Counted from the stretch's first letter, positions 27,856-37,040 are shown. The stretch is DNA of 64,000 nucleotides from Arthrobacter sp. AZCC_0090 (GCF_014207375.1 NZ_JACHEE010000008.1:62001-126000), one strand, 5' to 3'. The notes: generated by a model not told the origin, from the sequence alone. Made by a program: numbers and translations.

Positions 27856-28150
27856 ATGAGAATCGAGCTTCTGTACATCGGCGAGTGCCCTCACTCGGAT
27901 GAAGCAGCCCGGCGACTGGCCGCCTGGACCCTCACTTGGCGCGTCCATCTACATGCGGCTGATGGAATCCGCGGCCGACACTGCAGGATCCGCCTTTGGC
28001 GGATCGCCGACCATCACCGTTGACGGAACCGATATTTTTCCGACGGAACGGCAGCCGGGGACCTCGCGTGCCGGATCTATCGGACCCCACAGGGCTGGCA
28101 GGACTGCCGCTATTGAACAGATCAAGGAAGCGCTCACCAAACACGGGCTC
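27856..28150 (+). pseudogene. Thioredoxin-fold protein, multiply frameshifted
   Basis: The DNA still spells pieces of one protein in successive frames: MRIELLYIGECPHSDEAARRLA from 27856, AFGGSPTITVDGTDIFPT near 27990, AGDLACRIYRTPQG near 28050, then GLAGLPLL and IEQIKEALTKHG to about 28140. In intact relatives (small thioredoxin-like proteins often near mercury or thiol genes) these blocks occur in this order in one frame of about 100 residues. At least three frame changes are needed, and the middle seems shortened. It cannot be translated as one protein. Confidence 0.6.
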
Positions 28151-28392
28151 GGACAGAACCCTTGCAGGCTCTGGCTCCTTCGGCTCAGATCAGCCTCTCA
28201 GGCTTGCCGTGCGGACTGGAGCGGTTGTGGCACCCTGGCGAATGTGCCCGACAGGCACTTGCGCCCGGGGTGGACTTGCCGGCCGGGACGTTCCCCTGGC
28301 TTATTCGCTATCGATCCGCCGTGGCCGGTCCTTTGTAACAGTCGACCACAGCGTGCGCCGAATTACGCAACAATGGCATGTTGTTATTACAG

Positions 28393-28410
28393 TAAGGTTT
28401 GCCTTGCCTA
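28393..28410. promoter_or_regulatory. DtxR/IdeR-type iron box
   Basis: TAAGGTTTGCCTTGCCTA matches 14 of 18 positions of the actinobacterial iron-box core TTAGGTTAGCCTAACCTA. It lies 69 bp before the start of an iron-binding-protein-like gene, a usual operator position. Iron-loaded DtxR or IdeR would repress the gene. Confidence 0.65.
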
Positions 28411-28478
28411 CAACGGCACTGCCCCAACTGCATCTCCCCAACTGGTCCGGTCCAGCCCGGACCCTCGAAAGGCCCCCC

Positions 28479-29534
28479 ATGAAATTCGGCATCAAACCCG
28501 CTACGGCCCTTGCCGCCGCCACGGCCACGCTGCTGGCACTTTCGGCGTGCAGCGGCTCACCCAGCGGGACGGCAACCGGAAGTTCCACATCCGCCGCGGC
28601 ATCCGGAGATGGCATTGTCGTATATAACGCGCAGCACGAAAACCTCACCGGCGCGTGGGTCGACGCCTTCACCAAGGAAACGGGAATCAAGGTGACGCTC
28701 CGCAACGGTGACGACCTTGAAATGAGCAACCAGCTCAGTGAGGAAGGCAAGAACTCCCCGGCGGACGTCTTCCTCACGGAGAACTCCCCGGCCATGGTCC
28801 GCATCGCGAGTGCCGGCTTGCTGGCCCCGGTGGACCAAACAACCCTCGCCCAGGTTCCCGCGCAATACAGGCCCTCCACCGGCGACTGGACGGGCATCGC
28901 GGCCCGTTCCACCGTGCTGGCCTACAACAAGGGCAAGCTCACAGCGGATCAGCTCCCCAAGTCCTTGATGGACCTCGCCGACCCCGTCTGGAAGGGACGC
29001 ATCGGCGCGTCCACCGGCGGAGCGGATTTCCAGGCCATCGTCAGCGCGATGCTCGCGCTCAAGGGAGAAGACGCAACCCAGAAATGGCTGGAGGCGGCGA
29101 AGAACAACTTCAAGTCATACAAGGACGATACCCCGGTGCTCGCGGCCGTGAACGCCGGCGAAGTGGACGCAGGAGTCCTGTACCACTACTACTCGTTCGT
29201 GGACCAGGCCCAGACTGGAGAGAACAGCAAGAATGTTGATCTCCACTACTTCAAGAACCAGGACCCCGGTGCGTTCGTCAGCGTCTCCGGAGGCGCCGTT
29301 CTGGCATCGAGCAAAAAACAGGACCAGGCCCAGCAGTTCCTGAAGTTCATCACCGGCAAAGCGGGCCAGCAGGTCCTCCAGACAGGCGACTCCTTTGAAT
29401 ACACCGTTGGCTCCGATGTGCCCGCCAACTCCAAGCTTGTGCCCCTCAAGGATCTCCAGGCACCTTCGGTGGACCCCGCCAAGCTCAACAGCGAGAAGGT
29501 CACCGAACTGATGACCAAGGTCGGGTTCCTTTAG
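28479..29534 (+). CDS. Iron(III) ABC transporter substrate-binding lipoprotein
   Basis: 351 aa, family of FbpA-like periplasmic-type binding proteins. A lipoprotein signal (LLALSACSGS) is followed by IVVYNAQHENLTGAWVDAFTKETGIKV, ADVFLTENSP and a C-terminal VLYHYYSF with paired Tyr, as used for ferric iron in FbpA relatives. Start at the ATG at 28479 after GAAAGG; the frame upstream is not coding. An iron box precedes it. No permease or ATPase gene follows (a terminator lies at 29560), so its transporter partners must be elsewhere. Confidence 0.88.
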   Translation: MKFGIKPATALAAATATLLALSACSGSPSGTATGSSTSAAASGDGIVVYNAQHENLTGAWVDAFTKETGIKVTLRNGDDLEMSNQLSEEGKNSPADVFLTENSPAMVRIASAGLLAPVDQTTLAQVPAQYRPSTGDWTGIAARSTVLAYNKGKLTADQLPKSLMDLADPVWKGRIGASTGGADFQAIVSAMLALKGEDATQKWLEAAKNNFKSYKDDTPVLAAVNAGEVDAGVLYHYYSFVDQAQTGENSKNVDLHYFKNQDPGAFVSVSGGAVLASSKKQDQAQQFLKFITGKAGQQVLQTGDSFEYTVGSDVPANSKLVPLKDLQAPSVDPAKLNSEKVTELMTKVGFL

Positions 29535-29559
29535 GCCCCTGGACCCCTAGGTCAAACAA

Positions 29560-29594
29560 AAGGCCTCCCTCCGAATCGCTCGAAGGGAGGCCTT
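29560..29594. terminator. Bidirectional hairpin terminator
   Basis: AAGGCCTCCCT (29560-29570) and AGGGAGGCCTT (29584-29594) form a perfect 11-bp stem with a 13-nt loop. An A-rich run before it becomes a T run on the minus strand, so it can end both the binding-protein gene and the convergent thiamine-diphosphate enzyme gene. Confidence 0.75.
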
Positions 29595-29690
29595 CCCGCG
29601 TGCGGGACCGCCTTCGCCGGAGGTCCAGCCAGCACCGTTGGCGGAATTGACCCTTTGTCCGACGGAGCGGCATCCCACGGTCTCGCGCCC

Positions 29691-31364
29691 TTAGCCCGCG
29701 ACAGTCTCCTTCGCGGCCTGCGAAGCCCTCATCCATTCACTGAGCCACGGGGCCCTGACGCTCGAGGTGATGCGGCAATCGGCCACGAAGGTTCCCTTGG
29801 CGCCGGCGTCGATCCATTCTTTGAGCGCGGAAAGATCGGCCAGCGAGCGGATGACCGCGGACTCGGCCCCGAGTGCGCGGCCGATGCCGCTGAAGTCCAC
29901 CTCGGGGATGAGCATCGGCTTTTCGGTGAGGCCCTTCGATCCGTACTGGTGGATCTCGGCCCCATAGGCGGCGTCGTTGTAAATCACGACGACGGCGCTG
30001 CTGGCCGCGCCGATGAGGGATTCCAGGTCGGACAGGCCCATCAGGAAGCCGCCGTCGCCGGAGGCCAGCACCAGCGTACGTCCGTCGTCCACGGCCCGGG
30101 CGGCTCCGACGGCGCTGGCAAGGCCGAGCCCGATGGCCTGATAGGCGGTTCCCACCATGATCAAGTCTTGGGGCCGCGGGATCCGCCAGTACATGGGTGC
30201 CCATCCGACGAAGTGCCCTCCGTCCTGGACCACGGTGCGGCGCTCAGGCAGGACGGCATCCAGTGCCGTGGCGAGGGCGCGCGGGTCCAGGCGGCCGTCC
30301 GGAGTCTCCTCGGAGCCGGCATGGTGGGCCGGTCCGTCGGCCAGGCGCTTCAGGGCTTCCGAGCGCCAACCCTGACCTGCGGCGGCCTCCGGCGAGGCAG
30401 CGTCATCCAGCATGCGGAGGATCCGGCCTGCGGCGGTTTTCGCGTCTGCACTGACGAACATGTCCACCCGCGGGTGCGTCGGCTCGATGGCGGTGTCGAT
30501 CTGGATCACGGTGGCGTCCGGGCCGATCAGATGGCCGAAGCGCATCGTGAAAGGGCTCAGGCTTGCCCCCGCCACGAGCACCACGTCGGCCTCGTCCATG
30601 AGCCCGGCAGCAGTATCAGTGCCGAAGCCGCCCGCGACGCCGAGGTATCCCTCGCCCGCCAGCAGGTTCAGCGCCAGGGCGGTCCCGGCCGTGAGCGCGC
30701 CGAGGCAGTCGGCGAGTCCTCGGAGTTCGGGGCCGGCCCCGGCGAGATGCGCGCCGCGGCCCGCGAGGATGAGCGGCCGCTTCGCCCCGGCCAGAAGGCC
30801 GGCAACCCGCTGGAGGCCGCCGTCGACGTCGTCCGCAATCGCAGCCGCCTGCGGCGCTGCGGGCTCTTCCTCCGCTGCTTCGAGCGCCGCGAGGTCGTAC
30901 GGGATAGCGATGACGACGGCGGTGCGCGTGGTGAGTGCGTACTCCACCGCCTGCCGGGTGATGGAGCCCGCGGCATCGCGGGTGACGGTGAAGGTGGCCG
31001 CGCCGAGACCTGCGGCTATTGCCGCCTGGTCCACGTCCTGGGGCCGGGCGCCGCTGCTCGGAGCGTCACCGGTGACCAGGACGACCGGTATTTGCGCCTG
31101 GACCGCCTCCGCGAGTGCCGTCAGGGCGTTGGTGTAGCCCGGGCCGTAGGTGGTGGTCCCCGCAGCGAGGCGCCCGGATGCGCGGTAGTAGGCGTCTGCC
31201 GCTGCGATGGCGGCGCCTTCGTGGCGTACGGCGGAAAAGCGGAGGCCCTGCTTCTCGGCGGCGTCCAGGAAGTAGACGTTTCCGTTGCCCATCACGCCGA
31301 ACACATCGTTGAGATAGCTGCTGAGAACCTGCGCCACGCGGCCGGACACTGTGAGTGAAGTCAT
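29691..31364 (-). CDS. Thiamine diphosphate-dependent decarboxylase/synthase
   Basis: About 557 aa with the three-domain layout of acetolactate synthase and benzoylformate or indolepyruvate decarboxylases. It has RHEGAAIAAADAYYRASG (cofactor-activating Glu), a middle domain, and a C-terminal ThDP motif GDGGFLMGLSDLES ending in IYNDAAYG. Lack of an adjacent small subunit and low match to IlvB context argue against branched-chain synthesis. The nearby aromatic-type aminotransferase hints at a 2-oxo acid substrate. The ATG at 31364 (TSLTVSGRVAQVL) is preferred; ATGs upstream at 31385 and 31415 are possible. Confidence 0.82.
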   Translation of the reverse strand: MTSLTVSGRVAQVLSSYLNDVFGVMGNGNVYFLDAAEKQGLRFSAVRHEGAAIAAADAYYRASGRLAAGTTTYGPGYTNALTALAEAVQAQIPVVLVTGDAPSSGARPQDVDQAAIAAGLGAATFTVTRDAAGSITRQAVEYALTTRTAVVIAIPYDLAALEAAEEEPAAPQAAAIADDVDGGLQRVAGLLAGAKRPLILAGRGAHLAGAGPELRGLADCLGALTAGTALALNLLAGEGYLGVAGGFGTDTAAGLMDEADVVLVAGASLSPFTMRFGHLIGPDATVIQIDTAIEPTHPRVDMFVSADAKTAAGRILRMLDDAASPEAAAGQGWRSEALKRLADGPAHHAGSEETPDGRLDPRALATALDAVLPERRTVVQDGGHFVGWAPMYWRIPRPQDLIMVGTAYQAIGLGLASAVGAARAVDDGRTLVLASGDGGFLMGLSDLESLIGAASSAVVVIYNDAAYGAEIHQYGSKGLTEKPMLIPEVDFSGIGRALGAESAVIRSLADLSALKEWIDAGAKGTFVADCRITSSVRAPWLSEWMRASQAAKETVAG

Positions 31365-31483
31365 GTCAGCGATCTTCGGGTCCATACCGTTGATAGGCAA
31401 GAGAGCCGATATCACATGGGATATTTGTCAATAATTCACAGGAATGGTGAGAATATGCTCAATTGTGGCGGGGGTCACTCAGT

Positions 31484-31987
31484 CTACGTCCGAAGAGCGG
31501 ATTCCTGTTTCGACAGCCTGTTCAAGAGGCGGTCGAAACGCGGTGGCATGAGTTCCAAGACGGAGATGGCTGTGCTGGTCCGCTGAATCCCGTCGATTTC
31601 CAGGATCTGGTTGGTGATGCGGTAGAGATCGGCCGTGTCCCGGGCCACCACTTTGGCCATGAGGTCTGCATCCCCGGTGGTGGCATGCACTTCGATGACT
31701 TCCGGGATCGCCCCGAGCCCGCCTTCCACTGAACCCGTGCGGGTTTGGCTGATGGCAAGGGAGAGGAAGGCCAGCAAGCCGTAGCCGAGGGCCGCGGGGT
31801 CAAGCCTCTGGCTGAAGGACCTGAGGGCGCCCCCGCGCTCGAGCTTCGCCAGGCGCGCATGCACCGTGTTCCGCGCGACGCCGAGTGTCCGGGAAAGGGC
31901 CAAGGCGCTCGCCTCCGGGTCCTTGTCGAGGGCAAGGATGATCCTGGCGTCCAGTGAATCGAAGCTGCGGGGATTCGGGATGGTCAT
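31484..31987 (-). CDS. Lrp/AsnC family regulator
   Basis: 167 aa: N-terminal helix-turn-helix (LDARIILALDKDPEASALALSRTLGVARNTVHARLAKLERGG, about residues 11-55) and a C-terminal RAM ligand-binding domain (VIEVHATTGDADLMAKVVARDTADLYRI). It is divergent from the aminotransferase gene at 32079 with a 90-bp shared control region, and lies upstream of the thiamine-diphosphate enzyme on the same strand. It is the obvious candidate to regulate both in response to an amino acid. Confidence 0.9.
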   Translation of the reverse strand: MTIPNPRSFDSLDARIILALDKDPEASALALSRTLGVARNTVHARLAKLERGGALRSFSQRLDPAALGYGLLAFLSLAISQTRTGSVEGGLGAIPEVIEVHATTGDADLMAKVVARDTADLYRITNQILEIDGIQRTSTAISVLELMPPRFDRLLNRLSKQESALRT

Positions 31988-32078
31988 ATTTTCACCACAG
32001 ACAGTAGAAGTTGAGCAGAAATCCCAAGGCGTCCAGAGTATCTTGCAATGTGCTCCGGGTCACTTCCATGATCTAGCC

Positions 32079-33176
32079 ATGACCAGTGATCAGATCCTGA
32101 CGGCTGCCGAAACTGCGCTCCCCATCCTTCGTGCAGCGGTCTCCGGCCTCCCGTCCTACGTCCCGGGCCGGCGCAGCGCAGGGGTGGACATCGCAGCACT
32201 CGCCAGCAATGAAAGCCACCACGAACCCCTGCCCGCGGCCGCGGCAGCGGTGGCCGAAGCGGCGGGCAGGATGAACCGCTACCCGGACATGGCCGCCGTC
32301 GAGCTCCGCGAACGGATCGCCGGCCATCTCTCCGTCACCGCCGGCGAGATTGCCGTGGGACCTGGCAGCGTCGGCGTTCTCCAGCAGATCATCACCGGAG
32401 TCTGCGACGCCGGGGACGAAGTGATCTTCGCGTGGCGGTCCTTCGAGGCCTACCCCATCTTGGTAGAGCTGGCAGGCGCCCGGCCTGTCCGCATCCCGCT
32501 GGACGACGCCGAGGGCCACGACCTCGACGCCATGGCCGCAGCAGTCACCGGGCGGACCAAGGTGATCCTGCTCTGCACCCCCAATAACCCCACAGGCGTG
32601 CCGATCAGCCACGAACGCCTTGAGGTGTTTCTCCGCTCCGTGCGCTCCGACGTCCTCGTGGTGATCGACGAGGCCTACGTGGAATACGCCGTAGCGGGTA
32701 GCGGCCCCGACTCCCTGGCGCTCTACCGCGAGTACCCGAACGTGTGCATCCTGCGCACCTTTTCAAAGGCCTACGGACTGGCCGGCCTGCGCGTGGGATA
32801 CGCCGTAGCGGCACCGGAAATCGCGGAAGGGCTCCGGCGGACCGCGATCCCCTTCTCAGTGACCGCACTCGCCCAGAAAGCAGCCATCGCCTCGTTGGAC
32901 GCGGCCGACGAAATGCGGGCCCGGGTTGCCGTCGTCAAGGAAGAGCGCGCGCGGATGGCCATACGGCTGGAAGCCCAGGGCTGGAAACTGCGGCCGAGCC
33001 AGGGCAACTTCCTCTGGATCCGTGCAGACGAGGACCTCCTGGCAAGGCTCGTGGCCGCATTCGACCGCGCGGACATCCTGGTCCGGGCATACCAGGGAGA
33101 CGGCATCCGGATCACCGTTGCCGATCCCATGTCCAACGATCGCGTCCTTCAGGTCCTGGAAGCCCAAACAGCCTGA
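32079..33176 (+). CDS. HisC-like pyridoxal-phosphate aminotransferase
   Basis: 365 aa, class I/II aminotransferase of the histidinol-phosphate/aromatic amino acid (Pat) group. It shows LASNESHHEPLP, LLCTPNNPTGVPI, VVIDEAYVEYA and the PLP lysine in RTFSKAYGLAGLRVGYA. The ATG at 32079 gives the family start; the frame extends upstream into the Lrp control region without need. It precedes an APC permease by 64 nt. As hisC proper sits in a histidine operon in most actinobacteria, a catabolic aromatic aminotransferase is more likely, but this is inference. Confidence 0.85.
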   Translation: MTSDQILTAAETALPILRAAVSGLPSYVPGRRSAGVDIAALASNESHHEPLPAAAAAVAEAAGRMNRYPDMAAVELRERIAGHLSVTAGEIAVGPGSVGVLQQIITGVCDAGDEVIFAWRSFEAYPILVELAGARPVRIPLDDAEGHDLDAMAAAVTGRTKVILLCTPNNPTGVPISHERLEVFLRSVRSDVLVVIDEAYVEYAVAGSGPDSLALYREYPNVCILRTFSKAYGLAGLRVGYAVAAPEIAEGLRRTAIPFSVTALAQKAAIASLDAADEMRARVAVVKEERARMAIRLEAQGWKLRPSQGNFLWIRADEDLLARLVAAFDRADILVRAYQGDGIRITVADPMSNDRVLQVLEAQTA

Positions 33177-33240
33177 AGTCCCCAACCCCAACCCGTTCCA
33201 CCATCAATCCAGTTCCACCATCAACCCAGAGGACTCCTTC

Positions 33241-34653
33241 ATGGAACACCAGACAATGACGTCTGCCCCCGCGCTCGGGGCCACGCTCAAACCCCGCCAG
33301 CTCACGATGATGGGACTCGGAAGCGCCATCGGCGCGGGCCTCTTCATCGGCTCGGGCGCCGGAATCCAGGCCGCCGGCCCCGCCGTGCTGATCTCCTACC
33401 TCGTTGCGGGGACGCTCATCATCCTCGTGATGTGGGCCCTCGGCGAAATGGCGGCCGCCAAGCCGGACAGCGGTGCCTTCTCGGTCTACACGGCCAGGGC
33501 TTTCGGAGCCGTGGCCGGCGCCACCGTGGGCTGGCTCTGGTGGCTGCAGCTCGTAGTTGTCATCGCAGCGGAGGCGCTCGGAGCGGCAGGACTGCTTTCA
33601 ACCGTCTTCCCCGCACTGCCGGTATGGCTGATGACCTTCGTGTTCATCGCGATCCTCACCGCGGTGAACCTCACCCGCGTGAAGAATTTCGGTGAATTCG
33701 AGTTCTGGTTCGCGCTGCTCAAGGTGGCCGCAATCATTGGGTTCCTCGTCATTGGCGTTGCCCTCCTCTGCGGCTGGCTGCCGGGTGTCCCGTCACCGGG
33801 TCTGGTCAATTTCACCGGAGGCGATCTCGCCCCGCACGGATTCGCGGGAATCGCCACGGCGCTTTTCGTGGTGGCTTTCGCTTTCGGCGGCACCGAGATC
33901 GTGTCGGTGGCCGCAGCAGAAACCCAGGAGCCCGCCCGCAGCGTACGGAAGGCTGTGCGCACGGTGCTCTGGCGGATCTTGGTTTTCTATATCGGGTCGA
34001 TTTTCGTCATCGCTGCGGTAGTCCCCGTGGGCTCCCCGGGCCTGAAGAGCCCATTCGCTGCCGTCCTGGAAACCGCCGGCATGCCCGGTGCGGCCACCGC
34101 CATCACCTTGGTTGCTGTCGCGGCCCTGCTCTCCGCCCTCAACGCAAACCTTTACGGTGCTTCCCGGATGGCGTTCTCGCTCGCCGAGCGGGGTGAAGCG
34201 CCGCGCGTCCTCGCCTCGCTGTCGAAGGCCAGGGTCCCGGCGGTCGCCGTGCTGGCGAGTGTCTCCTTCGGCGTCGTCACGGCTGTGCTTGAGGTGGCCT
34301 TCCCGGACAAGGTCCTTCCCGTCCTGCTCAACATCGTGGGCTCGACGTCCCTGTTGGTGTGGACCTCCGCTCTGCTCGCCCAACTCGCATTGCGCCTCCG
34401 AGCTGATCGCGAGGGGACGGTCCTTCCCTTGCGGATGGCGGGCTTCCCCTGGCTCACGGGCCTTGGGCTCCTCATCCTGGTGGCCATCTTCGCCGTCGGC
34501 TTCATTGGCGAGGATTCGCGTCCCCAGCTCCTGAGCACTTTCGGGCTCGTGGCCGTCCTGGCGGTGGCGAACTGGCTGCACCACCGTTCCGCCAAGGCCC
34601 GGGAGCACACCGGGGCCTCGGTGATCGCCGAAGCCCCGGTGCTCATCGACTGA
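33241..34653 (+). CDS. APC family amino acid permease
   Basis: 470 aa with about 12 membrane helices. It begins with the consensus TMMGLGSAIGAGLFIGSGAGI of helix 1 and contains EIVSVAAAETQEPARSVRKAV, typical of the AAT group (GABA, aromatic and asparagine permeases). It most likely imports the amino acid used by the preceding aminotransferase. The gene converges with the flavin-reductase operon at 34689; no clear terminator hairpin was seen between them. Confidence 0.88.
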   Translation: MEHQTMTSAPALGATLKPRQLTMMGLGSAIGAGLFIGSGAGIQAAGPAVLISYLVAGTLIILVMWALGEMAAAKPDSGAFSVYTARAFGAVAGATVGWLWWLQLVVVIAAEALGAAGLLSTVFPALPVWLMTFVFIAILTAVNLTRVKNFGEFEFWFALLKVAAIIGFLVIGVALLCGWLPGVPSPGLVNFTGGDLAPHGFAGIATALFVVAFAFGGTEIVSVAAAETQEPARSVRKAVRTVLWRILVFYIGSIFVIAAVVPVGSPGLKSPFAAVLETAGMPGAATAITLVAVAALLSALNANLYGASRMAFSLAERGEAPRVLASLSKARVPAVAVLASVSFGVVTAVLEVAFPDKVLPVLLNIVGSTSLLVWTSALLAQLALRLRADREGTVLPLRMAGFPWLTGLGLLILVAIFAVGFIGEDSRPQLLSTFGLVAVLAVANWLHHRSAKAREHTGASVIAEAPVLID

Positions 34654-34688
34654 AGGTGCTCATACCGCTCGCCGAGTCGCGCCAGATC

Positions 34689-35213
34689 CTAGAACGTCCA
34701 GGGCATGGCGTCGTGGTTGAAGTCGCGGAACGAGCCGAACTTACCTGCGTTGAACGCGAGGCCTTCGCCGTCGCGGTCGCGGCATCCCACTACCTGGCCG
34801 AAGAACACCTGGTGGTCGCCGATGTCGTATTGGTGGACCACCCTGCACTCTGCTTGGGACAGTGCACCGGCGATGACCGACAGGCCGCCCTCGGTGGTGT
34901 CGAACTCACCGGCCTCGAAGCGGGCGCCGCCGCGTGTGGCGAACTGCCGTGCCACGGCTTCCTGCTTGGCGCCGAGGATGGAGATCGCGAATTTTCCGCT
35001 GGCCAGGAGGGCATCTCCTGTTCGGGTGTTGAAGTTCAGCGAGATCATCAGGATGGGCGGGTCCAAGCTGATGGACGTGAGCGAGTTGATGGTCATGCCG
35101 TACTGCTCGCCGTCGTGCTCGGTGGTCACCACCGCAACACCGGTGAGGAAGCGGCCCATGGTCCGGCGCATGGCCAGCCCGTCGGGCTCGGCGAAGACTG
35201 CGGGAGTGCCCAT
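34689..35213 (-). CDS. Flavin reductase (monooxygenase component)
   Basis: 174 aa, HpaC-like flavin reductase domain. It has MGRFLTGVAVVTTEHDGEQYGMTINSLTSISLDPPILMIS and the FAISILGAKQEAVARQFA segment. It should reduce FAD or FMN with NAD(P)H and hand it to the HpaB-type oxygenase encoded two genes upstream. Start at the ATG at 35213, adjacent to the cupin stop; the longer upstream frame lies in the cupin gene. Last gene of the seven-gene minus-strand operon. Confidence 0.88.
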   Translation of the reverse strand: MGTPAVFAEPDGLAMRRTMGRFLTGVAVVTTEHDGEQYGMTINSLTSISLDPPILMISLNFNTRTGDALLASGKFAISILGAKQEAVARQFATRGGARFEAGEFDTTEGGLSVIAGALSQAECRVVHQYDIGDHQVFFGQVVGCRDRDGEGLAFNAGKFGSFRDFNHDAMPWTF

Positions 35214-35214
35214 G

Positions 35215-35571
35215 TCAGTTCTTTCCGTCCTGGTAGTAGCGCACTTCGAACATCTTGGCTCCGCCTTCGGAGATCCACGGGCCGTGTTCCATGCCCGGGG
35301 GGCGGGTGGCCCAGTCACCGGCGTTGAAGGTCCTGCCGAGGCGCTGGTCCACGAAGGAGCCTTCGAAGATGAAGACCTCTTCCCAGAAGTCGTGAGTCAG
35401 GGCTCCGTTGGGAGAGGTGTCCGTGCCCGGTTCGAACTTGAGGATGCGGGTTACGGAGTCATTGGCGTCGTCGCGGGCCAGGATGGCTTCGGAGAGACCT
35501 TCGATGTGGGGTGTGCAAGGGGTGAACTCCACCGATGAGGTGGGGGTGAATTCAAACTCCGGCTTGGCCAT
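35215..35571 (-). CDS. Cupin domain protein
   Basis: 118 aa, a single cupin barrel of the ChrR/anti-ECF-like subgroup: ALTHDFWEEVFIFEGSFVDQRLGRTFNAGDWATRPPGMEHGPW. Candidate metal ligands are the His in LTHDFWEE, the Glu pair, and the His in GMEHGPW. It is 2 nt from the oxygenase stop and 1 nt from the reductase start, so it belongs to the pathway. It could be a small isomerase, decarboxylase or ring-opening step; the sequence does not say which. Confidence 0.78.
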   Translation of the reverse strand: MAKPEFEFTPTSSVEFTPCTPHIEGLSEAILARDDANDSVTRILKFEPGTDTSPNGALTHDFWEEVFIFEGSFVDQRLGRTFNAGDWATRPPGMEHGPWISEGGAKMFEVRYYQDGKN

Positions 35572-35573
35572 GA

Positions 35574-37040
35574 TTAGTTCTCCTCCTTGCGGCCGTCCAC
35601 GCCGTAGCTGGCCAGGAACTCATCGAGTTCGGCGACTTGCGCTTCGTAGCCGTAGTTCCGATAGGTGTAAACGCCCTTGACGACAAACGGCGCCCCGGCG
35701 TAAAAGAGCTCGTACTGCTGGTGGCGCCCGGCGAATTCGGAGCCGATGATGTCCCATGCCAGGCGGAAGAGCTTGATGCGCTCTTCGCTCGAAACGCCCG
35801 GAGACGCGATATAGCGCTCGACGTCGGGAGCCGTCACGGGACTCTTCATGTCCACCACGCTGGAGGGTAGCTGCAGGACACCGCCGCCCACCAAGTCACG
35901 CAGGATGGCAATGACGCGCGGGTAGGTTTCGGACTGCAGGCCCATCACGCCATAGAGGGCGCGCTTGCCTGGAACGAGCATTCCGGAGGAATCGGCCTGG
36001 GCCGTGTACTCGGCGGCGATCAGCGCGGACTCCACCGAGGAGACCAGGGCTGCGAGTTCGCCGAGCTTCTCCTGGACGCCCGGGATCTTGTCCGTGCCGT
36101 TGACCTGAGTGACTTTGCGCGCCACGGCAGCGATGAACTGCAGCTTGGTGGTGAAGCGCGTCTGGGCCTGCCAGTTGCCCAATGCGTGCGCGCCGGTTTC
36201 GAAGAACTGGCGGCGCAGGGTCTCCACGCTGCGGTCAATGAAGACTCGGTCCCAGGGAACCAGGACGTCTTCAAAGATGACCAGGGCATCCGGCTCGTCG
36301 TAGTGGCTGGTCAGCGGGTAGTCGAACTCGCTGGTGGCCGCCGGACTGAACGGGCGGCGGCAGAGGAACTTGAGTCCTTCCGTAGCCGTCGGCAGCGCAA
36401 AGCTGATGGCGAAGTCGACATCGTCCGGGCCCAGGGGTTTGATGCAGGTGACGAAGACTTCGTCGGCGATGGCGCCGCCGGTCGCGAGCATCTGCGAGCC
36501 GCGGACGATCAGGCCTTCTTCGGTCTCCCGGACCACGCCGACCTGCAGGAAGTCGCCTTCCCAGCCGGACGCCGTCGTCGCGCGGGATACCTGCGGCGGG
36601 ATGATCGCGTAGGAGACGTAGAGGTCTTCGCGCAGGATTCGCTCGTAGTAGCGGCGGATGTTGCCTGCGAAGTCGCGCTCGGAGTTTTCGAAGACCTCCG
36701 GGTGGGCTCCGAAGGCCGCGAAGAAGGTGCCCACGTGATCCGGGCTGCGGCCCACCCAACCGTGGGTGTGCTTGGCCCATCGCTCAACGGCCTGGCGGCG
36801 CAACTTCAGCTCTTCCGCGGTGCGCGGGATGCTGAACACCCGGTTGGCCGTGCCGTCGATTTCTTCGCTGTGGTACTGCATGCCATTGGCGGGATAGGCT
36901 GCGATGTCGAACAGCTCGGCGATGGTGCGGATGACGTTGCGGAACGCGGGGTGTTCGGCAACGTTTTCTACTGCTTCTCCGTCAATCAGTACGGTACGCC
37001 CATCATTGAGCGTCTTGATGTACTCTTCTCCGGTCCTCAT
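35574..37040 (-). CDS. HpaB-type FADH2-dependent monooxygenase
   Basis: 488 aa, 4-hydroxyphenylacetate 3-hydroxylase family, large component. Motifs include TGEEYIKTLNDGRTVLIDGEAV at the N terminus, the substrate/flavin loop RATTASGWEGDFLQVGVVRETEEGLIVRG, and VPWDRVFIDRSVE. It uses reduced flavin from the partner reductase to hydroxylate an aromatic or heteroaromatic ring. No 3,4-dihydroxyphenylacetate ring-cleavage genes accompany it, so the substrate may not be 4-hydroxyphenylacetate. AAAGGACACC precedes the ATG at 37040, which overlaps the DUF2848 stop by 4 nt. Confidence 0.85.
   Translation of the reverse strand: MRTGEEYIKTLNDGRTVLIDGEAVENVAEHPAFRNVIRTIAELFDIAAYPANGMQYHSEEIDGTANRVFSIPRTAEELKLRRQAVERWAKHTHGWVGRSPDHVGTFFAAFGAHPEVFENSERDFAGNIRRYYERILREDLYVSYAIIPPQVSRATTASGWEGDFLQVGVVRETEEGLIVRGSQMLATGGAIADEVFVTCIKPLGPDDVDFAISFALPTATEGLKFLCRRPFSPAATSEFDYPLTSHYDEPDALVIFEDVLVPWDRVFIDRSVETLRRQFFETGAHALGNWQAQTRFTTKLQFIAAVARKVTQVNGTDKIPGVQEKLGELAALVSSVESALIAAEYTAQADSSGMLVPGKRALYGVMGLQSETYPRVIAILRDLVGGGVLQLPSSVVDMKSPVTAPDVERYIASPGVSSEERIKLFRLAWDIIGSEFAGRHQQYELFYAGAPFVVKGVYTYRNYGYEAQVAELDEFLASYGVDGRKEEN

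Noticed and set aside
29655..31358. 567-codon + strand frame opposite the thiamine enzyme
   Set aside because: Antisense to a gene with clear ThDP motifs; no domain and biased composition.
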